Assembly: GCA_963760405.1 (NCBI GenBank)
Contig: CAVXCV010000009.1
Location: forward strand, 186,001 to 250,000
Direction: 5' to 3'
Source of the DNA: RYN-230 sp963760405
GTDB lineage: Bacteria > Actinomycetota > Actinomycetes > Streptosporangiales > Streptosporangiaceae
Length of the DNA: 64,000 nucleotides
Below are positions 24,856-32,787 of this stretch, piece by piece. The notes under the pieces were generated by a model, which did no database searches, was not told the origin of the DNA, and saw only the letters and a list, made by a program, of their open reading frames with translations. How positions within the stretch are numbered: the first letter of the stretch is position 1; every line of letters begins with the position of its first letter. The position numbers were made by a program, and so were the translations under genes.

Positions 24856-26241
24856 ATGACTGAGGGCCCATGGCACCGGCGGCACTGGCTGGCCGTGGAC
24901 GTGGCGGCGGCTGTGTCCTTCGTGCTGCTCGACACCGGGGCGACCCTGATCGGCGCCTCCTGGTGGCCCGCTCATCCTGGCGCGCTGGCCTGGACGCTGC
25001 TGGCCGTGCAGGCGGCGGCCTGCGCCACGCTGGTCGTCCGCCGCCGCGCGCCGTTGCTGGTCATCGCTATCCTGGGCGCGTTCACGCTCGCGGTCACCCT
25101 GCTCATCTCACCCTTCGGGGCACTGACCCCGGAGCACACGGCGAACGTGTGGGCACCGTTCGCGGTGGCGCTGGCCGCGTACGGGCCGTTCTTCTACCGG
25201 CAGGACCGGCGGGTGGCGATCGTCGCGGTCGCCGCGCTGAGCGTCATCGTCGCCCGGCCGTGGCAGCCGTCCGCCACGATCATCACGTTCGGGCTGCTCC
25301 GGACCGCGGTGGGGCCGGCCCTGGCGCTGTACTTCGGGGCCCGCCAGTGCGCCATGCACGCGCTGAAGGAGCGGGCCGAGCGGGCTGAGCGGGAACGTTA
25401 CCTGCTCGCTGAGAAGGCCCGGGCCGAGGAACGGGCCCGGCTGGCCGGCGAGATGCACGACGTGGTGACCCACCGGGTCAGCCTGATGGTGCTGCAAGCT
25501 GGCGCGCTCCGGATGACCGCCCCGGACGAGGCGACCCGGCAGGCCGCGGAGGAGCTGCGGGCCGCGGGCTGCCAGGCCCTGGATGAGCTGCGCGACCTGG
25601 TCGGCATCTTGCGCACCGCCCCGGACGGGGATGAGTCCCCGTCCACGGCGGACTTCGCTGAGCTGGTCGCCGAGTTGACCGCGGTCGGCACCCCCGCCGT
25701 GCTGGTGGAGGAGGGTGACCGGGCGCTGGCCTCCCCGGTGGTCGGCCGCACCGCCTACCGGATCGTCCGGGAGGCGCTGACCAATGTGCGCAAGCATGCC
25801 CCAGGCACGCAGGTGACCGTCCGGGTCAGTTACGGCGAATCAGAGGTCCGGCTGGTGATCCGGAATACCCCGCTCGCGGCCGGCCTGGCGGACGGTGCGG
25901 TGGCCAGCGGGCGTCTGCCCGTCGCCGCCCTGGCCGGCCCGGGCCCGGGCGGCCCGTTCGCCCCCGACCCGGGTGCGGGCAGTCCGGGCGTGGGCGGCCC
26001 GGTCAACGGCAGCCGGGGTGGGCACAGTCCGGGTGTGCACAGCCCGGGGTTGGGCAGTCCGGGGTGGGGCAGTCCGGACTCCGGCCTCGCCGGGACCGGC
26101 TCCGGCCTGGGCATCGCCGGCCTGCGCCAGCGGATCGAGCTGGTCCGCGGCACACTCCGGGCCGGGCCCACGCCGGACGGCGGGTTCTGCCTCGAAGCCA
26201 CGCTGCCCGCGTACGTGCCGACCGCCGAACCGCCAGGGTGA
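24856..26241 (+). CDS. Two-component sensor histidine kinase, HisKA_3 (NarL/DesK type)
   Basis: The 461-aa product has about four to five membrane segments in residues 10-165, a short coiled linker (KERAERAERERYLLAEKARA), the phospho-acceptor His201 in GEMHDVVTHRVSLMV, and an HATPase_c domain with N-box YRIVREALTNVRKHAP (N310) and G-box GSGLGIAGLRQRI (415-427). Between the N- and G-boxes, residues about 343-413 are a Gly/Pro/Ser-rich repeat (SPGVHSPGLGSPGWGSP) not found in normal kinases; it falls where the ATP-lid region should be. Coupled with the response regulator 4 bp downstream and divergent from the exporter operon, which it may control. Confidence 0.9.
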   Translation: MTEGPWHRRHWLAVDVAAAVSFVLLDTGATLIGASWWPAHPGALAWTLLAVQAAACATLVVRRRAPLLVIAILGAFTLAVTLLISPFGALTPEHTANVWAPFAVALAAYGPFFYRQDRRVAIVAVAALSVIVARPWQPSATIITFGLLRTAVGPALALYFGARQCAMHALKERAERAERERYLLAEKARAEERARLAGEMHDVVTHRVSLMVLQAGALRMTAPDEATRQAAEELRAAGCQALDELRDLVGILRTAPDGDESPSTADFAELVAELTAVGTPAVLVEEGDRALASPVVGRTAYRIVREALTNVRKHAPGTQVTVRVSYGESEVRLVIRNTPLAAGLADGAVASGRLPVAALAGPGPGGPFAPDPGAGSPGVGGPVNGSRGGHSPGVHSPGLGSPGWGSPDSGLAGTGSGLGIAGLRQRIELVRGTLRAGPTPDGGFCLEATLPAYVPTAEPPG

Positions 26242-26245
26242 CCAG

Positions 26246-26941
26246 GTGACGGGAGAGCCGGTGGCCGGGGTGCCCGTGGCCGGGGTACCCGTGGTCCGGG
26301 TAGCGGTCGTGGACGACGAGCCCATGGTCTGCGCTCACCTGCGCACGATCCTCGGCTCGGCCGGCACCATCGAGGTCGTGGCCGAGGCGCACGACGGCGC
26401 GGCCGGGGTGGAGGCCGTCGCCCGCAGCCGCCCCGACGTGGTGCTGATGGACCTGCGCATGCCGGTCATGGACGGCCTGACCGCGATCGAGCGCATCCAC
26501 GACCTGCCCGACCCGCCGGTCGTGGTGGTGCTGACCACGTTCGACGCCGACCAGTACGTGCTCCGCGCGCTGCGCGCGGGCGCGGCCGGCTTCCTGGTCA
26601 AGTCCACGCCGCCAGAAGACCTGATCGGCCTGGTCCGGGTGGCCGCGGAAGGGCACACCGTGCTGTCCCCGGCCGCCGCGCGCCGCCTCATCGCGGCCTC
26701 CGCTGACCGGCACTCCGCCCGCGACCGGGCCCGCCAGCTCGTCGGCTCGCTCACCGAGCGTGAAGCCGAGGTTCTTGCCTGCCTCGGCGAGGGCCTGTCC
26801 AACGCCCAGATCGCCAGCCGCCTGTACCTGTCCGAGGCCACCATCAAGGGCTACGTCTCCCGCATGCTCGACAAGCTCGGCTGTGCGAACCGCACCCAGG
26901 CCGGCCTGCTCGCCCACGACGCGGGCCTGGTCAGCAGCTAA
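26246..26941 (+). CDS. NarL/LuxR-family response regulator
   Basis: The 231-aa product has a receiver domain (VAVVDDEPMVCAHLRTIL; phospho-acceptor Asp69 in VVLMDLRMPVMDG; Lys in GFLVKSTPPEDL) and a C-terminal LuxR helix-turn-helix (LTEREAEVLACLGEGLSNAQ, then SEATIKGYVSRMLDKLG). GTG 26246 lies 4 bp after the kinase stop; the longer upstream frame is shadow of the kinase. The N-terminus carries a short repeat (VAGVPVAGVPVVRV) before the first strand, another small repeat expansion. It is the partner of the kinase. Confidence 0.92.
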   Translation: MTGEPVAGVPVAGVPVVRVAVVDDEPMVCAHLRTILGSAGTIEVVAEAHDGAAGVEAVARSRPDVVLMDLRMPVMDGLTAIERIHDLPDPPVVVVLTTFDADQYVLRALRAGAAGFLVKSTPPEDLIGLVRVAAEGHTVLSPAAARRLIAASADRHSARDRARQLVGSLTEREAEVLACLGEGLSNAQIASRLYLSEATIKGYVSRMLDKLGCANRTQAGLLAHDAGLVSS

Positions 26942-27017
26942 CCCAGCGGCCCAGCGGCCCGGCGGGCTGTGTGCCGTGAGCCGCGACAGAAAGAACCGGC
27001 GGGCATACCCTGGACGC

Positions 27018-27782
27018 GTGTTATCTGACAGCGAGCCTGATGCCGGGCGGGTAGCTGCCGCGGCGGCGCGGACGGTGGCGGCCGGGACGGCGCGGGTGTT
27101 CTACGCCTGGTGTACGGGTTCCCCGGTGCCCGAGGCGCAGGACGGGCGCGGCGAGGGCGTGGCCGATTTCGCGGCCCGCCGGGCCCGGGTGTCGCAGGTG
27201 CTGATGCCTGCCCGCTGGGCGGCTGGATACGCCGGGTCAGGAGAGTGTGGGCCGATCCTGGCTCAGCTGACCGAGCCGCAGGAAACGATCTACGACGGGG
27301 CCAACGCTTTCACCCGCGTGGGCGGCCGGTGGACCGGGTTCTTCCTCGGCGATCCGGCCGGCCCGCGTGGGCTGAACGACCCGCTCTGGCCCCTGGACGC
27401 GCTGTCCGGTGCCCGCGACGACGCCGTGGGTACCGGCCCCGAGGACGTGCGGGGCGTGGCGGTGACCCGCTACCGCCTGACCGTCGACCTGCTCCGGGCG
27501 GACGCGGCCGGGCCCGCCGGGGTGAGCGTGCCCGGCGGCCCGTATCGTGCCCTCAGCCAGCTGCCCGCCGAGGTGTGGCTGGACGCGGACGGCCTGGCCC
27601 GCCGTATCGCGGTGAGCACCGAGTCACAGGCCACCGGCGAGACCAAGCCAACCTGGGCGGTCGTTGAGCTGTGGGATTTCGGGGTGACCGCCGACATCAC
27701 CCCGCCCCGTCCGGATGAGGTGGTGCCGCCGCGCGAGGCCTACCAGGAGGCCTACCCGGACGAAGCGGACTCGGAGTCCTGA
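27018..27782 (+). CDS. Hypothetical actinobacterial protein, possibly LolA/LprG-like fold
   Basis: The 254-aa product starts at a GTG; the frame is open upstream but overlaps the response regulator. It has no signal peptide, lipobox or membrane segment. The pattern of residues (QETIYDGANAFTRVGGRWTG, VAVTRYRLTVDLL, LPAEVWLDADGLARRIAVS, TWAVVELWDFGVTADITPP) resembles the strand-turn rhythm of LolA/LppX-type lipid-binding beta-sheet proteins, which often end with a sentence-like VELWDFG-PVDITPP motif. This is a weak fold inference, without a defined role. Acidic C-terminus (YPDEADSES). Confidence 0.6.
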   Translation: MLSDSEPDAGRVAAAAARTVAAGTARVFYAWCTGSPVPEAQDGRGEGVADFAARRARVSQVLMPARWAAGYAGSGECGPILAQLTEPQETIYDGANAFTRVGGRWTGFFLGDPAGPRGLNDPLWPLDALSGARDDAVGTGPEDVRGVAVTRYRLTVDLLRADAAGPAGVSVPGGPYRALSQLPAEVWLDADGLARRIAVSTESQATGETKPTWAVVELWDFGVTADITPPRPDEVVPPREAYQEAYPDEADSES

Positions 27783-27904
27783 TCGCCGGGCTCGTCTCGC
27801 AGCCCGTCGGCCCGGAAGGCAATGGAACTTCCGCGATGCGGATGACGTCCGTGGCGGCCGCGGCCATTGTGCTGTCAACGGCCGCACTGGTACCGTCCGC
27901 GTCC

Positions 27905-28366
27905 GTGCCTTATGACGTGCGCATCAGCCAGGCCGGTCCCCGTGTGCTCGCCGCGGTCCGGGCGGTGACGACCCGGCAGCGCCTGGGGGCCGACATCGTG
28001 CGCCTTCTCGATATGGTCTGGCCGGTGCTGCGCGAGCAGGGTGTGCGCACCGGGCACAACGTCGTGGTGTACTACCCCGGCCAGGACGGCACGTTCACCA
28101 TCGGAGCCGGCGTCGAGGTGTTCACGGATTTCGATGGCCGCGGGGAGGTCGAGCGCCTGTCCACGCCGTCCGGGGAGGTAGCCTCGGCCACGCATTACGG
28201 CGAGTATGCGGACATGGGTTCCGCGTACGCGGCGCTGGAGCAGTGGTGCGCTGGCCACGGGCGCCAGCCGGCCGGGGTGAACTGGGAAGTCTACGGTGAC
28301 TGGGACGACGATCCCGCCCAGCGGCGGACGGACGTGTACTTCCTCCTCGAGCCCGCCGCACGCTAA
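27905..28366 (+). CDS. GyrI-like small-molecule-binding domain protein
   Basis: The 153-aa product is the stand-alone effector domain seen in GyrI/SbmC and the C-termini of AraC- and MerR-type activators: YDVRISQAGPRVLAAVRAVT, VVVYYPGQDGTFTIGAGVEV, SGEVASATHYGEYADMGSAY, and the ending WEVYGDWDDDPAQRRTDVYF LLEP. GTG 27905 matches the usual start; ATG 27836 would add 23 residues resembling a signal peptide and is less likely for this cytoplasmic family. Such proteins bind drugs or hydrophobic ligands and in GyrI protect gyrase. Its 3' end overlaps the convergent M24 gene by 4 bp. Confidence 0.78.
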   Translation: MPYDVRISQAGPRVLAAVRAVTTRQRLGADIVRLLDMVWPVLREQGVRTGHNVVVYYPGQDGTFTIGAGVEVFTDFDGRGEVERLSTPSGEVASATHYGEYADMGSAYAALEQWCAGHGRQPAGVNWEVYGDWDDDPAQRRTDVYFLLEPAAR

Positions 28367-29571
28367 CCGGGACGTGCCCGGGCTGTCACGCGCCAGCGGA
28401 GCGCAGGCCGCACAGGGCCATCACAGCCGCCAGGTCCTGGCTGTAACCCGGCCTGCTGGAGGCCCGGGGGGAAAGCGTGCAGCCGCTGGGGGCCGTCCTC
28501 GGTGATGAGGAGCAGTTCGCCGGTCTGGACGCCGGCCCGCTGGTCGCGGGTCACCACGTTGGGCTGCACGACCACGGTCATCCCGGCGGCCAGGGTGAAG
28601 CCGGGTGCGGTGACCGGCCGCCCGGGGGCCGGCACGACCGGCGGGAGGTAACCGCCGCCGAAGCCGTGGACCAGGTCGTCGATCGCGGTGAAGCCGGCCT
28701 GCTCGATGACGGCTCCGGCGGCGGCCAGGTCACCGGCGCGGGCGCCTGGGACCAGTTGCTGCGTGATGGCGTCGAACGCCGCTGCCGCGACGGCGTGCAG
28801 TTCGGCGTACAACGCTGTCGGGGGCGCCCCGACCGTGAACGTGCGCAGCAGCTGGCCGGCGTATTCCGGCGCGGCCGCCGCGCTGATCTCGCACGTGATG
28901 ATGTCGCGCGGGCGGATCACGCACCCGGTCGGCCACTGGGCCGGCACGCTCACGGCGGGCTCATCCATGGCGGTGATGGCGAGGTAGTGGATGTGGTGCA
29001 GGCCGCCCAGGGAGGTGTAGGCCTGCTCGGTCCGGGCGAGCACCTCATGGTCGGTCGCGCCGGGGCGCAGCCCATCCGCCAGCGCCGCCACGGCGGCATC
29101 GGTGAGGGCCGCCCCGCGCCGCAGGGCCGCCACCTCCTCCCCGGACTTCACCAGGCGCAGCCCGGTGTAGGCGGCATTGAGGTCCACCACCTCGGCTACC
29201 TGCCCGGCCAGCAGCCGGTACTGGTCAAACGGGAGCGCCCCGACCAGGCCCACCCGGCCGGGCCGCCCGCCCCGTGCGGCAATCACCTCGAGCGCCGTGG
29301 CCACAGCACGCGCGCCAGCCCATTCGACAGGCACCGCGGACAGGCGGCGGGCCTGCGGGACGTGATTGAAGAACGAGACAAGGAGCACGTCCTGTTCCTC
29401 GTCCAGCGCCACCACCAGCAGAGCCTCCCGGGTGACCGGCCACCCGGTCAGCCACGGCACCGCGCTCCCGGAGCGGTTCGCGCCGTACACGAGCGCGTAA
29501 GACAGCCCGCTGTGCTCCAGGACCTGGCCGAATGCCGCCCGGCGCCGGCGCATCTCAGCCGCGGAGAACAC
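28363..29571 (-). CDS. M24 creatinase/prolidase-fold protein without the canonical metal ligands
   Basis: The 402-aa product has the creatinase N-domain followed by the pita-bread fold (LRLVKSGEEVAALRRGAALT, then HHIHYLAITAMDEPAVSVP). In active M24 peptidases five ligands (D, D, H, E, E) bind two metals. Here the Asp-x10-Asp region reads ITCEISAAAAPEYAGQLLRT, giving Glu and Gln; the His in VHGFGGGY is kept; the Glu of the E-N-P motif is Gln (VVVQPNVV); and the last Glu position reads GVQTGE. So metal-dependent peptidase activity is unlikely. Creatinase itself is metal-free, so a hydrolase of another kind is possible. The C-terminus has a Pro/Gly/Arg tail. Confidence 0.75.
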   Translation of the reverse strand: MFSAAEMRRRRAAFGQVLEHSGLSYALVYGANRSGSAVPWLTGWPVTREALLVVALDEEQDVLLVSFFNHVPQARRLSAVPVEWAGARAVATALEVIAARGGRPGRVGLVGALPFDQYRLLAGQVAEVVDLNAAYTGLRLVKSGEEVAALRRGAALTDAAVAALADGLRPGATDHEVLARTEQAYTSLGGLHHIHYLAITAMDEPAVSVPAQWPTGCVIRPRDIITCEISAAAAPEYAGQLLRTFTVGAPPTALYAELHAVAAAAFDAITQQLVPGARAGDLAAAGAVIEQAGFTAIDDLVHGFGGGYLPPVVPAPGRPVTAPGFTLAAGMTVVVQPNVVTRDQRAGVQTGELLLITEDGPQRLHAFPPGLQQAGLQPGPGGCDGPVRPALRWRVTARARPG

Positions 29572-29640
29572 CGGTCTCCCGCCCGCTGGCCCACCTCAGC
29601 TGCTGGACCCGGACCCGTCCCGCCCGCAACCGCACGTACC

Positions 29641-30837
29641 CTACTTCGGTGCCTGGCGCAGGCTGACCACCCGGTTCACGCTAGCCAGGAACGCCGCGTG
29701 GTTGAGGGTTCCGTTGTTGTACGCCGCCACGAGTTCGCCGGCCGCGTGCTGGCCCTCGGTGACGTTCTGGGCGGAGCAGAGCAGCAGGTCCATGCCGGCC
29801 AGCGCGGCGAACAGCGCGCGGTTCCCGGCCGAGCCGTAGGAGCTCAGCGCACCGGCCTCCAGGGCGTCCGTGATCGTGACCCCGGTGAACTTGAGGTGGT
29901 TCCGCAGCTCACCCTGGATGACATTGGGCGAGAGCCCGGCGGGCCGTGCCCCGATTGCTGGGTAGATGGCCCAGGAAGCCATGATCAGCTTGACTCCCGC
30001 AGTGATCGCAGCCTGGAACGGCACCTCGTCAACGCTGCGGATCGTGGCGAACGGCAGGTTGAGTGTCACCGGCCCGAGGTCAGTGTTCTGGCTCGCGGTA
30101 GCGGCCCCGAGGCCGGGGAAATGCTTGGCCGTGGCCGCTACCCCGCCGGCCTGCTGCGCCTTGATCATGTTGGCGCCCAGCAGCGACACGACAGCAGGGT
30201 TCATGCTGTACGAGCGCCCGAACTGGTCGTCGAAGTTACCGGCCTGCCGGTACACGTCGAGCACCGGCGCGAGGTTGACGTTCATGCCCACGCTGGCCAG
30301 GTTGGCGGCAGCGCCCTGGCCCGCCTCCGTGGCCAGGGTTTCCGCCTGCGGCAGCGGATTCGCGCCAATCTGCTTCTCGGACAGGTAGGGGCGGCCGGGC
30401 AGGCGGCGGACCTGGCCGCCCTCCTGGTCGGTCATCAGCAGCAGCGGTGCCCGGATCGGGTTCAGCGGGCTGGCGTTAGCCTGGTTCAGTTGCCTAATGA
30501 CGCCCGCGATCTGCGCCGGGCTGGAGATGTTCGGCCCGAAGAAGACCACCCCGGCGGCCTGGCCGTGCTGGATCAGCGAGATCAGGCTCGCTGGCGGAGT
30601 CAGGCCTGGGTAACTGTAGATCACCCGCTGGCCTGCCAGTTGCTGTACTGACAGCGGGGGCAGTGCGGCCGCCCGCGCCGCCCGGCCGGTAGCGGACTGT
30701 GCGGTGGCCGTCACCTGGCTGGCCGGAAGGCCGCCCGCGGCAGTCGTGCCGGCGGCTGCGGCCGCCATCGTCGGCATGGCAATGGCCAGCGCCACAGCCA
30801 CGCCGCCAGGCATCAGCCATTTCCGTTGAATCCGCAT
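29641..30837 (-). CDS. Secreted glycoside hydrolase family 3 (NagZ-like)
   Basis: The 398-aa product has a signal peptide (RIQRKWLMPGGVAVALAIAM, Ala-rich cleavage area to about residue 30), so it acts outside the cell. GH3 motifs are clear: LLLMTDQEGGQVRRLPGRP, MNVNLAPVLDVYRQ, KHFPGLGAATASQNTD and the nucleophile Asp in VTITDALEAGAL. NagZ enzymes normally carry KHFPGHG with an Asp-His acid/base dyad; here the loop has an NTD-type sequence instead of the dyad, so the acid/base may differ. Likely a beta-N-acetylglucosaminidase or beta-glucosidase in cell wall or chitin turnover. AAGGTAG precedes the ATG. Confidence 0.83.
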   Translation of the reverse strand: MRIQRKWLMPGGVAVALAIAMPTMAAAAAGTTAAGGLPASQVTATAQSATGRAARAAALPPLSVQQLAGQRVIYSYPGLTPPASLISLIQHGQAAGVVFFGPNISSPAQIAGVIRQLNQANASPLNPIRAPLLLMTDQEGGQVRRLPGRPYLSEKQIGANPLPQAETLATEAGQGAAANLASVGMNVNLAPVLDVYRQAGNFDDQFGRSYSMNPAVVSLLGANMIKAQQAGGVAATAKHFPGLGAATASQNTDLGPVTLNLPFATIRSVDEVPFQAAITAGVKLIMASWAIYPAIGARPAGLSPNVIQGELRNHLKFTGVTITDALEAGALSSYGSAGNRALFAALAGMDLLLCSAQNVTEGQHAAGELVAAYNNGTLNHAAFLASVNRVVSLRQAPK

Positions 30838-31125
30838 GTCGGGCTACCTTTCCGCGGCGACGTTTCGGCAAATGGCCGCAGGCCCGCCTGGCCGGGTGCC
30901 CTCGGGCGCCCCTGACCGGCCGTGCCTGCCACTACGGCCAGCGCAACCCGGCATCGTCACCGCTATGCGGCAACGTCGCCGCCACTTTCATACTACGAGG
31001 ACCCGGTCCTGAATAACCGGGTTCGCGTACGGGAGCGCCAATCCCGCGGTTCCGGCACGGGCGCTTCATGGGCGCCAGGACTGGGTCCCGGCACAGCCCG
31101 GGCCGGGGCCAGGCGACATGCGTGG

Positions 31126-31917
31126 TCAGGCTGGCGCTGGCCGGGTGTCCAGTGCGGTCAGGAACTCGACGATCGCGGCCGCGATCTGGGCTGCCCCGCG
31201 GCGGGGCAGGTGGTGGCCGATCTGCTGGACCAGCTGAACCCGGGCATCAGGCAAGAGCGCCGCCAGCTGGTGGGTCGTGCGGACCGGGATGAGCGTGTCT
31301 TCCGGGTCGGCGAGCAGCAGCACCGGCTGCAGGACGCTGGGCAGGGAGGCAGTAAGCTCGCCGAGCTCGTGAACCAGCGCGCGCTGCTCGATGAGGAAGC
31401 TGCGCCACAGCGGCCCGTGATCGTGATGTGCGTGGCCCCAGATGTGCCAGTTGACATGCTCGTCCGCCGCGATCGGCCGGCTCCGCTGCCGGGCGATGCC
31501 CGCCAGCCGGGCCCGGGCCAGCCACGGCGTCAGCTGCCACGCCGTGAACGCGCATACCTCCCCGGCGACCGGCGCGGCCAGCAGCCGGTCCCAGCCGGTC
31601 AGGCAGCCCGGGCCGACGCTGGCCAGCAGGATCAGCGCCTCGACCCGTGACGGTGCCAGCCCGGCCGCCGCCAGCGCGACACCTCCCCCGTAGGAGTGAC
31701 CAACCAGCACGGCCCGCTCGATGCCGCGGGCATCCAGGTCCGCCATAACGGCGCGCGCGCCGGCCACGAAACCGCCCGCGGGCTGGCGGCTGGCCCCATA
31801 CCCGGGCCGGTCCAGTGCTACCGCGCCGAGCGTCCGCGGCAGCCGGTCAGTAACCTGCTGCCAGTCCGCGGCTGACCCCGGCTGGCCGTGCAACAGTACG
31901 ATCCGGTGCCCGCCCAC
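31126..31917 (-). CDS. Alpha/beta hydrolase
   Basis: The 263-aa product fits the alpha/beta-hydrolase fold: oxyanion segment VLLHGQPGSAADWQQV at residues 7-22, nucleophile elbow GHSYGG (Ser near 94), acid in LLADPEDTLIPVRT and His in QQIGHHLPRRGA. A lid of about 70 residues lies between (WQLTPWLARARLAG). It starts at a GTG. It is on the same strand as the GH3 gene with 288 bp between; substrates of such hydrolases cannot be predicted from sequence. Confidence 0.83.
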   Translation of the reverse strand: MGGHRIVLLHGQPGSAADWQQVTDRLPRTLGAVALDRPGYGASRQPAGGFVAGARAVMADLDARGIERAVLVGHSYGGGVALAAAGLAPSRVEALILLASVGPGCLTGWDRLLAAPVAGEVCAFTAWQLTPWLARARLAGIARQRSRPIAADEHVNWHIWGHAHHDHGPLWRSFLIEQRALVHELGELTASLPSVLQPVLLLADPEDTLIPVRTTHQLAALLPDARVQLVQQIGHHLPRRGAAQIAAAIVEFLTALDTRPAPA

Positions 31918-32094
31918 ACGGCTCAGCTTAGGTCGCTGCGGTCAGCCGGGGGTCGTGGCCGGTCAATGCGGCCGCGATCAACCGCGGGCCCGGGCAGCGC
32001 CTGCCGCGCCGGAGCGCTGCTGCCCGGCACCGGGCTGACTGGCCCTGCTCCAGGTGACTTCCGGCACTGCCGGGCCCGCGCACCGGCCTGGAGG

Positions 32095-32787
32095 ATGAAC
32101 GGTGAGTACTGGCCGGATCAGCCGCTGGGGTGGAACGCCATGATCAACTTGAGGAATCAGCGCCGGCGCGGGCAGCAGGATCTTGCCGTCAGGACGCTGG
32201 GTGTGCCCGGTGCCTGCGGCTGGAGTGACCAGCCTCCGGCTGCTTATCCGGCGGCGCTGTGGGCGCTGGCCAGCTGCGTGACCAGTACCGCACGGCTGTT
32301 GCAGCAGCACCGGATACACCTGCCTGGCGGCTGGGTGGGGAGACGGCTGCATTTTGCGGATGGGACCTCGGGACGGGTGTACCGGGAAACCATCGTTGAC
32401 CGCGGTGCGACGCAGGAACCGTGTGTGCTCGTCGTGGCCTTCCGGCTGCGGGGGGTGCGCGGCTGGGGGCACGCGGTCTTCCGCTGGGAGAGCCTGCTCA
32501 ACACTTCGCTGTTTGTCGGCTTCCCGGGGTTTGTGTCGAAGCTGTGGCTGGCCAGCGACGAGCATGACCGCTACCGGGGGGTGTATGAGTGGGATGAGCC
32601 GCGGCGTGCCGATCACTACGCGCGTGCCCTGTGGCGGGTGCTGGCGCTGGTGTCGGTGCGGGGCTCGGTCCACTACGTGGTGCTGCCCGGGCTGCGCCGG
32701 CCCGAGCTTCTCGAGCGGCCGGAGATCCTGGGCAGCGTGGCGACGGCAGCTGCCGGGGCGTGGTGGCGCCCGGTACAGGTCTCGTGA
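32095..32787 (+). CDS. Conserved hypothetical protein coupled to a flavin monooxygenase
   Basis: The product (about 230 aa from ATG 32095; ATG 32140 is an alternative with a better purine-rich spacer) is rich in aromatic residues. Its C-terminal half has the run FVGFPGFVSKLWLASDEHDR then YRGVYEWDEPRRADHYA and SVHYVVLPGLRR, which resembles the ferredoxin-like YdhR/mono-oxygenase-associated small protein pattern. No membrane or signal sequence is seen. It overlaps the downstream monooxygenase gene by 4 bp (GTGA), so the two are translationally coupled and probably act in one step. Function otherwise unknown. Confidence 0.62.
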   Translation: MNGEYWPDQPLGWNAMINLRNQRRRGQQDLAVRTLGVPGACGWSDQPPAAYPAALWALASCVTSTARLLQQHRIHLPGGWVGRRLHFADGTSGRVYRETIVDRGATQEPCVLVVAFRLRGVRGWGHAVFRWESLLNTSLFVGFPGFVSKLWLASDEHDRYRGVYEWDEPRRADHYARALWRVLALVSVRGSVHYVVLPGLRRPELLERPEILGSVATAAAGAWWRPVQVS

